Source of the DNA: an uncultured Flavobacteriales bacterium
Lineage (GTDB): Bacteria > Bacteroidota > Bacteroidia > Flavobacteriales > BACL11
Direction of reading: 5' to 3'
Length of the DNA stretch: 57,717 nt
NCBI GenBank assembly: GCA_905612305.1
Contig: CAJQRK010000021.1
Span: forward strand, 1-57,717
Part shown: one piece after another, positions 35,494 to 44,584 of the stretch
How the letters are laid out: every line of letters starts with the position of its first letter
Position numbering within the stretch: the first letter of the stretch is position 1
Notes under the pieces: model-generated
Databases searched by the model: none
What the model saw: the letters and a program-made list of their open reading frames with translations, nothing else
What the model was told of the DNA's origin: nothing
Position numbers and translations under genes: made by a program

Positions 35494-37335
35494 ATGTGTG
35501 GAATTGTAGGATATGTTGGAGGCAAGGAAGCGTACCCTATTATTATCAAAGGATTAAAGCGCTTAGAATATAGAGGTTATGATTCTGCAGGAGTTTCTAT
35601 AGGTAATACAAAGGGCATTGCATTATTAAAACAGAAAGGAAAAGTTTCAGATTTAGAAGCTTATACTGAAGGTAGAGAGAAAAGCGGATCAATAGGAATA
35701 GGACATACAAGATGGGCAACACACGGAGTGCCTAATCAAGTAAATGCACACCCACATCTTTCAGGGGACGGAAAACTATCCTTAATCCACAATGGGATTA
35801 TTGAAAATTATGATTCTATTAAAAAAGCATTGCAATCAAAGGGTCATATTTTTAATTCAGATACTGATACTGAGGTATTAATACATTTAATTGAAAATAT
35901 TAAAAATCACGAGCAAGTAAATTTATTTGAGTCAGTCCGTATTGCTTTATCTGAGGTCATTGGCGCTTATGCAATTGTGGTGATGGAAGAAGGAGTGAAT
36001 AATGAATTTATTGCTGCTCGTAAAGGAAGTCCGCTAGTAATAGGAGTTGGTAGAGATGAATACTATATTGCATCAGATGCAAGCCCAATTATTGAATATA
36101 CTAATGAAGTTGTTTATTTAGAAGATGGAGAAATAGCTAGGGTAAATTGTGAGGAGGTGCTTGAGATTAAAACCATTACGAATAAGATAATAACTCCTTA
36201 TATACAGGAATTAAAATTAAGTTTAGATACTATTGAAAAAGGAGGGTTTTCTCATTTTATGCTCAAAGAAATTTACGAGCAACCAAAAAGTATTTTGGAC
36301 ACAATGAGAGGGAGGATTGACACTGAATCAAAAGAAATAAAGCTGGGTGGTATTTCAGATTATGAGCAAAAGATAATAAATGCGGATCGTATCATTATTG
36401 TAGCTTGTGGTACATCTTGGCACGCAGGACTTATTGGAGAATATTTATTGGAGGATTTAGCAAGAATTCCTGTAGAAGTGGAATACGCTTCTGAGTTCAG
36501 GTATCGTAACCCGATTATTCGTGAAACGGATGTGGTGTTAGCTATTTCACAATCAGGAGAAACTGCTGACACTTTAGCGGCACTAGCATTAGCAAAACAG
36601 AAAGGGGCTACTGTTTTAGGCATCTGTAATGTAGTCGGCTCTTCTATCCCAAGATTAACGGATGGAGGGATTTACACTCATGCTGGACCGGAAATTGGGG
36701 TAGCATCAACTAAGGCGTTTACCACTCAGGTGGTAGTGCTTACTTTAATGTCCTTACGTATTGCAAAACAAAAAGGGACTTTATCAAATACGAATTATCA
36801 CCAGCTGATTACTCAACTTGAATTGATACCCGAAAAGGTGGAGAGAGTATTACAGACAAATGATCAAATTGAGAAAATAGCTAAGCAGTTTAAGGATGTA
36901 AGTAATTTCCTTTACTTAGGTAGAGGGTATAATTTTCCGGTTGCTTTGGAGGGAGCTTTAAAGCTTAAGGAGATCTCTTACATACATGCTGAAGGATATC
37001 CTGCAGCAGAAATGAAACATGGACCTATTGCACTTATTGATGCAGATATGCCAATTGTAGTTATTGCAACTAAAAAAGGAAATTACGAAAAAATATTGAG
37101 TAATATACAAGAAGTAAAGTCAAGAGGAGGGAGGCTGATTGCCATAGTTACTGAGGGAGATAAAACGGTTAAGGAATTAGCTGATTACTGCATAGAAATT
37201 CCGAATTGTTTTGAAGAATTAACACCGTTATTATCTAATATTCCATTACAATTATTATCATACCATATTGCATTAATGAGAGGATGTAATGTGGATCAGC
37301 CAAGAAATTTAGCTAAGTCAGTCACTGTTGAGTAG
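35494..37335 (+). CDS. glmS: Glutamine-fructose-6-phosphate aminotransferase (isomerizing)
   Basis: This enzyme makes glucosamine 6-phosphate for peptidoglycan and lipopolysaccharide. The 613-residue product has the N-terminal glutaminase domain with catalytic Cys2 (MCGIVGYVGG), GHTRWATHG and HPH, followed by two SIS domains. The sugar-binding motifs are ACGTSWHAG, ISQSGETADTLAAL and GRGYNFPVALEGALKLKEI, and the end is QPRNLAKSVTVE. All family landmarks are intact. It closes the operon; the 380-base stretch after it has no gene. Confidence 0.97.
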   Translation: MCGIVGYVGGKEAYPIIIKGLKRLEYRGYDSAGVSIGNTKGIALLKQKGKVSDLEAYTEGREKSGSIGIGHTRWATHGVPNQVNAHPHLSGDGKLSLIHNGIIENYDSIKKALQSKGHIFNSDTDTEVLIHLIENIKNHEQVNLFESVRIALSEVIGAYAIVVMEEGVNNEFIAARKGSPLVIGVGRDEYYIASDASPIIEYTNEVVYLEDGEIARVNCEEVLEIKTITNKIITPYIQELKLSLDTIEKGGFSHFMLKEIYEQPKSILDTMRGRIDTESKEIKLGGISDYEQKIINADRIIIVACGTSWHAGLIGEYLLEDLARIPVEVEYASEFRYRNPIIRETDVVLAISQSGETADTLAALALAKQKGATVLGICNVVGSSIPRLTDGGIYTHAGPEIGVASTKAFTTQVVVLTLMSLRIAKQKGTLSNTNYHQLITQLELIPEKVERVLQTNDQIEKIAKQFKDVSNFLYLGRGYNFPVALEGALKLKEISYIHAEGYPAAEMKHGPIALIDADMPIVVIATKKGNYEKILSNIQEVKSRGGRLIAIVTEGDKTVKELADYCIEIPNCFEELTPLLSNIPLQLLSYHIALMRGCNVDQPRNLAKSVTVE

Positions 37336-37686
37336 GTTTGAATCCAACTTTTGTCCGATAAAACTTCCTTAGTCAAATTGTAAAATCCTGTTATTGATTT
37401 TTACTTTTTACCATTCACTTTCAATATTTCATTAAACAATATGAATTGGTTTAAATGTTGAATGTTAGAATACTAATATTTCAACAAGTACTATCTTTCT
37501 AATAGTACTACATTAATACATGTGATATTTCCTTGAGGATATTCGATTTAATATACTAAACCCAAACTTATGGGGGAGTTGTCGATTAGTAAATCAATAC
37601 GTTAAAGATTATTTCAAATTATAAGGAAGAAAATTATTTATTTGATAACAAATCTATAGATATTACTTTAAATCATAAAAAATAGA
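37336..37686. other. Gene-free stretch between glmS and sucA
   Basis: About 350 bases with stops in all frames and no hairpin with a T tract that I can see. The first bases (GGTTTGAATCC at 37337) look like a tRNA T-arm, but no tRNA precedes them. The only signal is the sucA -7 box at its right border. It could be the decayed remains of a gene or mobile element. Confidence 0.5.
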
Positions 37687-37694
37687 TAATTTTG
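37687..37694 (+). promoter_or_regulatory. -7 box for sucA-sucB
   Basis: TAATTTTG followed by C matches TAnnTTTG and lies 23 bases before the sucA ATG. Confidence 0.6.
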
Positions 37695-37717
37695 CATTCA
37701 AATTTTACCAATAAATA

Positions 37718-40417
37718 ATGGATAAATTTTCCTTTTTAGGAGCCACACATACAGCAATGATTGAACAGATGTATGATAAATACCTCCAAGACCCAAAAAG
37801 TATAGGTGAAGAGTGGAGTAATTTCTTCCAAGGTTTTGATTTCGCAAAAGAAGTATATTCGGAAGAAGATATTCCTCAAATTTTTCAAAAAGAATTTAAG
37901 GTAATTAATTTGATTGATGCTTACCGTAAAAGTGGACACTTATTTACTAAAACAAATCCTGTAAGAGAAAGAAGGCAATACACACCAACCTTAGATTATA
38001 AGAACTTTGGACTGGAAGAATCAGATTTAGAGCTAGAGTTTCAGGCAGGAGAACAGATCGGCATTGGATCTTCAAAATTATCAACTATTATTACTCATTT
38101 GGAGAAAGTATATTGTCAATCTATTGGAGTAGAGTATATGTATATTCGTGATCCGAAGGAAATTGAGTGGATTAAAAATAAATTACACAAAAACTCCAAT
38201 ACACCTAAATTTGACACTAAGCAAAAGAAACATATTTTGCATAAATTAAATCAGGCAGTTGCTTTTGAAAATTTCTTACATAAAAAATTTGTAGGGCAAA
38301 AACGATTTTCATTGGAAGGAGCAGAATCGTTAATCCCAGCTTTAGATGCCTTGGTGGAACATAGTGCTGAACTAGGTGTAGAGGAATTTGTAGTAGGTAT
38401 GTCGCATAGGGGAAGGTTAAATATATTGGTCAATATTTTTAACAAAACCTATAAAGAGATTTTTTCAGAGTTTGAAGGGAAATTATATGATGATAATTCT
38501 ATTTCTGGGGATGTAAAATATCACCTAGGCTTTACTTCAATTCAGAAATGTAATAATGGAAAGAATATTAAGTTAAGTTTATCACCTAATCCATCTCACT
38601 TAGAAGCGGTGAACCCAGTTGTAGAAGGAATTACAAGAGCAAAATTAGACAGCAAATATGGTGGTGATGTAAATAAAATTATACCTATTTTATTACATGG
38701 TGATGCGGCATTGTCTGGGCAAGGAGTGGTATATGAAGTAATCCAAATGGCACAATTGGATGGTTATCAGGCAGGAGGGACAATACATATTGCGGTAAAT
38801 AATCAAGTAGGGTTTACTACTAGCTATTTGGATGGCAGGTCAAGCACCTATTGCACGGATATTGCCAAAGTAACCTTATCCCCAGTACTACATGTAAATG
38901 GAGATGATGTTGAGGCGGTTGTACATGCTTTGCAATTAGCAGTTGAATATCGCCAGAAATATCACAAAGATGTATTTATTGATTTATTGTGCTATCGTAA
39001 ATACGGACACAATGAGGGAGATGAGCCAAGATTTACTCAGCCAAAATTATACAAACTTATTTCCAAACACCCAAACCCAAGAGAGATTTATAAACAAAAA
39101 TTACTAAATGAGGGGGTTGTTGAATCAGAGATTGTAAAAGAATTGGAACAAGATTTTAAGGATTTATTACAAGATAGGTTTGATGAGGCAAAAGAAATTA
39201 AAAAAGCAAAAATTACTCGCTTTTTAAAAGAAGAATGGGTAGAAGTGAAAAGAACTTTTGATTCTGATTTTTCAGCTTCTTCTTCTACCAATATAGGTCA
39301 GAAAAAGTTAAAGGAATTAGCTAAGTATTTATATGATATTCCAGAAGCAGAAAAATTGTTTAAGAAAACAAGAAAACTGCTTGAAAATAGAAAAAATATG
39401 GTGGAAGAAACTGATAAATTGGATTGGGCTATGGGAGAGTTGTTGGCTTACGCCTCCCTATTGGATGAAGGGCATGACATCAGGTTAAGTGGGCAGGATG
39501 TAGAAAGAGGAACTTTTTCTCATAGGCATGCAATCTTGAAAGTAGAGCATCCCGAAGGACAAGTTTGTCCTTTGAATGCAATTAGTGAAACTGCTAATTT
39601 TGAGGCCTATAATTCTTTGCTTTCAGAATATGGGGTGCTTGGTTTTGATTATGGTTATTCTATCACTCTACCAAATACCTTAACTATTTGGGAAGCCCAA
39701 TTTGGTGATTTCTCTAATGGGGCTCAAATTATGATAGATCAGTTTATTTCCTGCGCAGAAGATAAATGGAAGGTGATGAGTGGCTTGGTAATGCTATTAC
39801 CACACGGATATGAAGGACAAGGATCTGAACATTCTTCTGCTAGATTGGAAAGGTATTTGCAAATGTGTGCTAAGTATAATATGCAAATTGTGAATTGTAC
39901 TACCCCTGCTAATTTCTATCATGTATTAAGAAGGCAATTAAAAAGAGATTTCAGAAAACCTTTAGTTGTATTTACCCCTAAAAGTTTGTTGAGGCATCCA
40001 AGATGTGTTTCTTCAATTTTTGACTTGGCAGACGGAAAATTTGAAGGTATTATTGATGATGTAATTCCTGCAAATGGAATAGAGAAGCTAGTATTGTGTA
40101 GTGGAAAAATATACTATGAATTATTAGAAAGAAGAGAGCAAGAACAATCAAATAACATTGCCCTAGTAAGAATAGAACAATTATTTCCTTTGGATATTCA
40201 AGGGATAAATAAATTAGCGGATAAATACAAGGCAAAAGAAATAATTTGGGTACAGGAAGAGCCAGAAAATATGGGGGCTTGGACCTTCATGTTAACAGAG
40301 CTAAGAGGTTTAGATATATATGTTATTGCAAGATCCCCTTCAGCTGCAACAGCTAGTGGATCAAGTAAAAAATCAGCTGTTCAGCAAAAAGAAATTATTG
40401 ATAAAGTTTTTAAATAA
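37718..40417 (+). CDS. sucA: 2-Oxoglutarate dehydrogenase E1 component
   Basis: This thiamine diphosphate enzyme decarboxylates 2-oxoglutarate in the TCA cycle. The 899-residue product starts with the typical N-terminal binding segment (MDKFSFLGATHTAMIEQMYDKYLQDPKSI). It has GMSHRGRLNILVNI (about 228), the active-site His segment YHLGFTS and NPSHLEAVNPVVEG, the TPP motif LHGDAALSGQGVVYE...VNNQVGFTT, and the C-terminal transketolase-like domain with YSITLPNTLTIWEAQFGDFSNGAQ and LPHGYEGQGSEHSSAR. It is co-transcribed with sucB seven bases downstream. Confidence 0.97.
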   Translation: MDKFSFLGATHTAMIEQMYDKYLQDPKSIGEEWSNFFQGFDFAKEVYSEEDIPQIFQKEFKVINLIDAYRKSGHLFTKTNPVRERRQYTPTLDYKNFGLEESDLELEFQAGEQIGIGSSKLSTIITHLEKVYCQSIGVEYMYIRDPKEIEWIKNKLHKNSNTPKFDTKQKKHILHKLNQAVAFENFLHKKFVGQKRFSLEGAESLIPALDALVEHSAELGVEEFVVGMSHRGRLNILVNIFNKTYKEIFSEFEGKLYDDNSISGDVKYHLGFTSIQKCNNGKNIKLSLSPNPSHLEAVNPVVEGITRAKLDSKYGGDVNKIIPILLHGDAALSGQGVVYEVIQMAQLDGYQAGGTIHIAVNNQVGFTTSYLDGRSSTYCTDIAKVTLSPVLHVNGDDVEAVVHALQLAVEYRQKYHKDVFIDLLCYRKYGHNEGDEPRFTQPKLYKLISKHPNPREIYKQKLLNEGVVESEIVKELEQDFKDLLQDRFDEAKEIKKAKITRFLKEEWVEVKRTFDSDFSASSSTNIGQKKLKELAKYLYDIPEAEKLFKKTRKLLENRKNMVEETDKLDWAMGELLAYASLLDEGHDIRLSGQDVERGTFSHRHAILKVEHPEGQVCPLNAISETANFEAYNSLLSEYGVLGFDYGYSITLPNTLTIWEAQFGDFSNGAQIMIDQFISCAEDKWKVMSGLVMLLPHGYEGQGSEHSSARLERYLQMCAKYNMQIVNCTTPANFYHVLRRQLKRDFRKPLVVFTPKSLLRHPRCVSSIFDLADGKFEGIIDDVIPANGIEKLVLCSGKIYYELLERREQEQSNNIALVRIEQLFPLDIQGINKLADKYKAKEIIWVQEEPENMGAWTFMLTELRGLDIYVIARSPSAATASGSSKKSAVQQKEIIDKVFK

Positions 40418-40424
40418 ATAAGAC

Positions 40425-41612
40425 ATGTTATTAGAAATGAAAGTCCCGAGTCCGGGAGAGTCCATATTAGAAGTAGAAATTGCAGAATGGTTGGTAGAAG
40501 ATGGCGATTATGTAGAAAAAGATCAATCTATTGCCGAAATAGATTCTGATAAAGCTACTTTGGAATTACCCGCTGAAGAAAGTGGAACTATCAAGATAGT
40601 TGTAGGAAATGGAGAAACAGTAACGGTTGGTGATGTCGTATGTATTATTAATACTTCTGAAAAAGGAGTAGCTAAAATAAAAGAGATTAAGGAGGGAGCT
40701 GCTGAAATACCTAAAGTAACTGTAAAGCCATCATTAGCTTTAGGAGGCAAAAAATTGACTCCATTAGCATCTGCTATGATTGAGGAGCATAATATTTTAG
40801 CTAAGGAATTGAAAGGGACGGGAGAGGCTGGTAAAATTACTAAGAGTGATGTGTTGGGAGCGTTAAACGGAGATTCTAATGATGGGCCAAGAGGAACTTC
40901 TAGGAAAAAGATGTCCTCTTTAAGAAGAAAGATTGCAAGTAGATTGGTTGCGGTGAAAAATGAAACGGCTATGCTTACTACTTTTAATGAAGTAGATATG
41001 ACCGCAATTTTTAATATCAGAAAAGAATTTAAAGAATCTTTTAAGCAGAAATATGGAGTTAGTTTAGGCTTTATGTCGTTCTTTACTAAAGCGGTTACTA
41101 CGGCCCTGAATGAGTTTAAAGATGTTAATGCTATGATTGATGGGAATGAAATAATTCACCATAAGTATGCAGATATAGGTATTGCGGTAAGTGCACCAAA
41201 AGGATTGATGGTTCCTGTTGTTAGAAATGCAGAATTAATGAATTTCCAAGAGATAGAATCAGAGATTAAGCGTTTGGCAATAAAAGCAAGAGACGGAAAA
41301 ATTACGATTAATGAAATGTTAGGTGGCACTTTCACCATTACTAATGGAGGAGTATTTGGTTCTATGTTATCCACTCCTATTATTAACCCTCCGCAATCGG
41401 CTATTCTAGGAATGCATAATATTGTAGAGCGCCCAATGGCAGTTGATGGGCAGGTGAAGATTAGACCTATTATGTATGTTGCTCTTTCTTATGATCACAG
41501 GGTTATTGATGGTAAAGAATCAGTTGGCTTCTTAGTAAGGGTAAAAGAATGTTTGGAAAACCCAACTGAACAGCTTATGGGTGGTGATGTGAACAAAACT
41601 TTAGCATTATAA
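40425..41612 (+). CDS. sucB: Dihydrolipoyl succinyltransferase (2-oxoglutarate dehydrogenase E2)
   Basis: The product transfers the succinyl group from E1 to coenzyme A and forms the core of the complex. The 395 residues hold a lipoyl domain with the lipoylated Lys in [13 protein letters not shown] (about residue 43), a peripheral subunit-binding segment [14 protein letters not shown]...[15 protein letters not shown] (about 105-145), and the catalytic domain. The active site is [16 protein letters not shown] (about 360), preceded by [29 protein letters not shown]3 (lpd) is not in the window. A terminator follows directly. Confidence 0.97.
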   Translation: MLLEMKVPSPGESILEVEIAEWLVEDGDYVEKDQSIAEIDSDKATLELPAEESGTIKIVVGNGETVTVGDVVCIINTSEKGVAKIKEIKEGAAEIPKVTVKPSLALGGKKLTPLASAMIEEHNILAKELKGTGEAGKITKSDVLGALNGDSNDGPRGTSRKKMSSLRRKIASRLVAVKNETAMLTTFNEVDMTAIFNIRKEFKESFKQKYGVSLGFMSFFTKAVTTALNEFKDVNAMIDGNEIIHHKYADIGIAVSAPKGLMVPVVRNAELMNFQEIESEIKRLAIKARDGKITINEMLGGTFTITNGGVFGSMLSTPIINPPQSAILGMHNIVERPMAVDGQVKIRPIMYVALSYDHRVIDGKESVGFLVRVKECLENPTEQLMGGDVNKTLAL

Positions 41613-41616
41613 AGCC

Positions 41617-41646
41617 AATAAACCCACTCATTTGAGTAGGTTTATT
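41617..41646 (+). terminator. Terminator hairpin of sucA-sucB
   Basis: A 13-bp stem with one G-T pair and a 4-base loop begins five bases after the sucB stop. A short T-rich stretch follows. Confidence 0.65.
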
Positions 41647-41753
41647 TTGGTGGGCCTTACCTCCCTAATTTCGAATTTTTTCAGAAAGATATTTAGTAAG
41701 TTGTAAATTTGTTCCCCCTGTATTTATAGCGTTCATATTCTTTATATTTACGC

Positions 41754-42332
41754 ATGAAAAAAACACTACTAATATTACTTTGTCTGCCTTTGCTTTTTAC
41801 AGCGTGTAAGAAAGATGATGAGATATCTAATATAAATATGAATAATACAAATCTATCTATTGGAGATATCTATCAAGGTGGAGTTATTTTCTACTTAGAT
41901 GTTACAGGTCAACACGGTTTTGTGTGTGACTTTAAAGACCTGGGAATTGCAGAATGGGGTTGTCATGACACAATAATTGCTGGTGCAGACGAAACAGAAA
42001 TTGGTAAGGGTTATCAAAACACCATTGATGTAGAGATTGGTTGCACTATGCCAAATACAGCAGCGGATTACTGTGCAAATAGTTCTGCGCAGGGCTATTC
42101 TGATTGGTTTTTGCCCAGCAAGGATGAATTGAATCAAATATACCTGAATAAAACCACTATTCAATTAACAGATGGGGTTACTGCTTTTTCTACTACCTAC
42201 TATTGGTCTTCTAGCGAGAGCAATAGCAAGCACGATTATGACCCCGCCTGGGGCCAGTACTTCAGTAATGGGTTTCAGTACGGCTATGATAAGAGTAGTT
42301 CTTACAGCGTGAGAGCTATTCGGGTTTTTTAG
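41754..42332 (+). CDS. Lipoprotein with Lcl C-terminal (DUF1566-type) domain
   Basis: The 192-residue product has a lipoprotein signal (MKKTLLILLCLPLLFTACKKDD; lipobox FTAC) and a short Asn-rich linker. It then has a compact domain: GDIYQGGVIFYLDVTGQHG, EWGCHD, GYQNTIDVEIGC, GYSDWFLPSKDELNQIYLN, YWSSSE and the end YSVRAIRVF. This is the Lcl/DUF1566 pattern, often found as multi-copy surface or carbohydrate-binding proteins in Bacteroidota. The function is unknown. A hairpin follows at 42338-42358. The gene and its spacer resemble the truncated ORF at 43403 in their first about 60 bases. Confidence 0.85.
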   Translation: MKKTLLILLCLPLLFTACKKDDEISNINMNNTNLSIGDIYQGGVIFYLDVTGQHGFVCDFKDLGIAEWGCHDTIIAGADETEIGKGYQNTIDVEIGCTMPNTAADYCANSSAQGYSDWFLPSKDELNQIYLNKTTIQLTDGVTAFSTTYYWSSSESNSKHDYDPAWGQYFSNGFQYGYDKSSSYSVRAIRVF

Positions 42333-42337
42333 TCATT

Positions 42338-42358
42338 AATAAATAAAAGTTATTTATT
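42338..42358 (+). terminator. Hairpin after the Lcl-domain lipoprotein gene
   Basis: A 9-bp stem of A and T only (AATAAATAA / TTATTTATT) with a 3-base loop, starting six bases after the stop codon. No good T tract follows, so it is a weak terminator candidate. Confidence 0.4.
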
Positions 42359-42397
42359 GGCAGGCCTTACAATCCTAAGTGCTTATTTTTTCTTTTT

Positions 42398-42445
42398 AAA
42401 TATAATATAAAAAGCTATGCGCGCATAGCTTTTTATATTATATTT
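42398..42445. repeat. Perfect 48-bp palindrome
   Basis: All 24 base pairs match, with the symmetry axis between 42421 and 42422 and no spacer. The arms read, from the centre outward, GCGC, ATAGC, then AT-rich sequence. The right arm contains all but the last base of the -7 box of the patatin gene. It lies between two same-direction genes and could also act as a terminator for the first. Confidence 0.95.
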
Positions 42446-42446
42446 G
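42439..42446 (+). promoter_or_regulatory. -7 box for the patatin gene, inside the palindrome
   Basis: TATATTTG matches TAnnTTTG, 17 bases before the ATG at 42464. Seven of its eight bases belong to the right arm of the 48-bp palindrome. Confidence 0.5.
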
Positions 42447-42463
42447 GAATCACTAAAATAGAG

Positions 42464-43318
42464 ATGGGGGAGAAAGAAAAAATAGCATTAGTAATTGAGG
42501 GTGGAGGATTTAAATCAGTTTTTTCAGCGGGGGTTTTAGATGCATTTCTAATGAATAAATTTAATCCTTTTGATATTTATATAGGTGTTTCAAGCGGAGC
42601 AATGTCTTTGTCTTATTATATAGCCGGTCAATACAAAACATATTTTTCACTTTCAAAAGAAGTATCTGTTAATGAGGAATTTTTAAGCTATAAACATGCC
42701 CTTTCAGAACAAGGATATATGGATCTAAAGTTTTTAGCAGAATATGCCAAAAAAAATAAGCCGTTAGAATTACAAAACATGAAAGTTTCTACTAAGAATA
42801 AAAAATTTTATATAGTAGGCACAAATTTAGATAATGGTGAGGCTGTTTATTTAGAGCCAACCCAACAGACTATTTATAGATGTCTACGAGCAACCTCTTC
42901 ATTGCCATTTTTTACTAAAGGTAAATGTAAGATAAATGGGGTAGATTTAATGGATGGAGCATGGTCTGATGCAATACCAGTAAAATCAGCAGCTGATTTT
43001 GGGGCAAATAAAATAATTGTTATTAGACCACATCCTTTAGGTTATAAAGTAAAAGGATTAAGTTATTTGTCCTTGCTTGCTGGATATTGGTGGAGGAATA
43101 CCCCAAAAGTAAGTGATAATTTCTTTAAAGAAGATAATTATTACAATGAAGCCGTAGATTTTTTAACGAAAAAACATAAAAACATAGAGATTATACAAAT
43201 ATGTCCTGACAATTTCTTGAAATCAGGTGTAGTTGGAACTAAAAAAAAAGATTTAACACAAGATTATCATTGTGGTTTGGAAAAGGGTATGGATTTCCTT
43301 AACACTAGCTTTCTATAA
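42464..43318 (+). CDS. Patatin-like phospholipase
   Basis: The 284-residue product has the patatin features: oxyanion loop IEGGGFKSVFSAGVLDAF (about residue 10), nucleophile elbow IGVSSGAMSLSYY (GxSxG, about 41), and the DGA motif MDGAWSDAIP (about 165) completing the Ser-Asp dyad. There is no signal peptide, so it should act in the cytoplasm or at the inner face of the membrane, hydrolysing acyl esters of phospholipids. The nearest well-known type is E. coli YjjU/RssA-like. It is followed by a terminator hairpin that begins in the stop codon. Confidence 0.9.
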   Translation: MGEKEKIALVIEGGGFKSVFSAGVLDAFLMNKFNPFDIYIGVSSGAMSLSYYIAGQYKTYFSLSKEVSVNEEFLSYKHALSEQGYMDLKFLAEYAKKNKPLELQNMKVSTKNKKFYIVGTNLDNGEAVYLEPTQQTIYRCLRATSSLPFFTKGKCKINGVDLMDGAWSDAIPVKSAADFGANKIIVIRPHPLGYKVKGLSYLSLLAGYWWRNTPKVSDNFFKEDNYYNEAVDFLTKKHKNIEIIQICPDNFLKSGVVGTKKKDLTQDYHCGLEKGMDFLNTSFL

Positions 43319-43337
43319 ACCCCACTGAGGGGTTTAT
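43315..43337 (+). terminator. Terminator hairpin after the patatin gene
   Basis: A 9-bp perfect stem, ATAAACCCC / GGGGTTTAT with a 5-base loop, starting in the stop codon. Only a short T-containing tail follows. Confidence 0.6.
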
Positions 43338-43390
43338 TCTAAGTGTCTCTCAAGGTCCTAAGTTCGAATTTTTTTAGAAAAGTTATTTAG

Positions 43391-43398
43391 TATTTTTG
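43391..43398 (+). promoter_or_regulatory. -7 box for the truncated secreted ORF
   Basis: TATTTTTG lies four bases before the ATG at 43403. This leaderless spacing suggests that the short ORF is, or was, a real gene. Confidence 0.45.
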
Positions 43399-43402
43399 TA
43401 AT

Positions 43403-43567
43403 ATGAAAAAGCTGCTACTGATATTATTTTTTCTTCCATTTTTTGTCCTTGGGCAATCTTGTGATTCATTATTATTACAATCTATTACTAATCCAGGATC
43501 ATTTCTAGTAAATAATTTTGATGAGAATTCAGGTATTCGTAATGGGTCTTATTGTCCTGATTTATAG
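43403..43567 (+). pseudogene. Short signal-peptide ORF, probably the 5' remnant of a secreted hydrolase gene
   Basis: The 54-residue product has a signal peptide, MKKLLLILFFLPFFVLGQ, then about 36 residues ending SGIRNGSYCPDL at a TAG five bases from the convergent korB gene. The pattern ITNPGSFLVNNFDENSGIRNG resembles the mature N-terminus of some secreted alpha/beta-hydrolases of this phylum, which would continue for over 200 residues. That resemblance is from memory. No continuation is visible in other frames because korB occupies the DNA. It could instead be a complete small secreted protein. Confidence 0.45.
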
Positions 43568-43572
43568 CTTTT

Positions 43573-44583
43573 TTAACCTCCAACCTCCCAAGTTTCTCCT
43601 GATTTCAGGAGTTCATCCACTGTTTTGAATTTAGCATTTTGCTTTTCGTATTCTAATTGAGCAAGCATTCCGCTATTAAAAGTAGGTCGGCTTACTTTTC
43701 GGATAATTCCTAATGCTGCAGGAAATTCTGGCGGTCGCATACGAGCAAGCATAGTGTGCAAAGTAGGATCTTCTTCTTTAGCATCATGTACTAAGATATC
43801 TTTTTCAGTAATCCCATTTTCTCCAATTTTTACTGCTTCCAGTTTAAATCCATTAAGAACAATTCCTTTATTGCTTTCTGCTCCAAAAATCATTGGCTTC
43901 CCATCTTCCAAAAAAAGTTGAGCGTCTTGCTTTACTTCTTTGGCAGTAATGGAGGCAAAAGTTTTATCGTTAAAGATCACACAGTTTTGCAATATCTCAA
44001 TTAAGGAAGTTCCTCTATGGTCCTCTGCTTCTATAAATAATTGTTGCATCAATTTTGGATTTGTATCTACTGCTCTTGCAAAAAAGGAGCCTTGGGCACC
44101 AATTGACAAATCAGAAACAGAAAATGGTTCGTCAGTAGTTCCGTGTGGGTTTGATTTTGTCTTTATACCTTTTTTGGAAGTAGGTGAAAACTGTCCTTTT
44201 GTAAGTCCATAAATTTCATTATTAAAGAGTAAAATATTAATATCAATATTTCTTCTTAGGGCATGTATAAAATGATTTCCACCAATAGCCAAAGCATCAC
44301 CATCTCCAGTAATTTGCCAAACACTTAAATTTGGGTTTGCTAATTTCACTCCTGTTGCAAAGGCAGGAGCCCTGCCATGTATCGTGTGAAACCCATAGGT
44401 ATTCATGTAATACGGAAAACGAGATGAACATCCAATCCCTGAGATAAATACAAAATCTTCTTTCTTTTTTTCTAGCTGAGGAAGGGCCTTTTGCATGGCT
44501 CTTAATATAGTGTAGTCTCCACAGCCAGGACACCACCTTACCTCCTGATCACTTGTAAAATCCTTATTAGTTAAATGTTCCAT
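43573..44583 (-). CDS. korB: 2-Oxoacid:ferredoxin oxidoreductase, beta subunit (KorB type)
   Basis: The product carries the thiamine diphosphate site of 2-oxoglutarate:ferredoxin oxidoreductase, which makes succinyl-CoA, CO2 and reduced ferredoxin. The 336-residue protein shows WCPGCGDYTILRAMQ (Fe-S ligand Cys and TPP), IGCSSRFPYYM, the TPP motif GDGDALAIGGNHFIHALRRN, and ILLFNNEIYGLTKGQFSPTS. It follows korA after one base on the same strand, the usual KorAB arrangement. Substrate preference (2-oxoglutarate rather than pyruvate) is inferred from the two-subunit KorAB form. Confidence 0.92.
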   Translation of the reverse strand: MEHLTNKDFTSDQEVRWCPGCGDYTILRAMQKALPQLEKKKEDFVFISGIGCSSRFPYYMNTYGFHTIHGRAPAFATGVKLANPNLSVWQITGDGDALAIGGNHFIHALRRNIDINILLFNNEIYGLTKGQFSPTSKKGIKTKSNPHGTTDEPFSVSDLSIGAQGSFFARAVDTNPKLMQQLFIEAEDHRGTSLIEILQNCVIFNDKTFASITAKEVKQDAQLFLEDGKPMIFGAESNKGIVLNGFKLEAVKIGENGITEKDILVHDAKEEDPTLHTMLARMRPPEFPAALGIIRKVSRPTFNSGMLAQLEYEKQNAKFKTVDELLKSGETWEVGG

Positions 44584-44584
44584 A

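Noticed and set aside
37336-37350. GGTTTGAATCC after glmS resembling the 3' end of a tRNA
   Set aside because: The bases where the rest of the tRNA would lie are glmS coding sequence, and no acceptor complement or CCA-like end is visible.
43360-43380. TTCGAAT string that looks like a tRNA T-arm (also at about 41668)
   Set aside because: No acceptor stem, D-arm or anticodon arm can be built around it, and the sequence runs directly into a T run and promoter.
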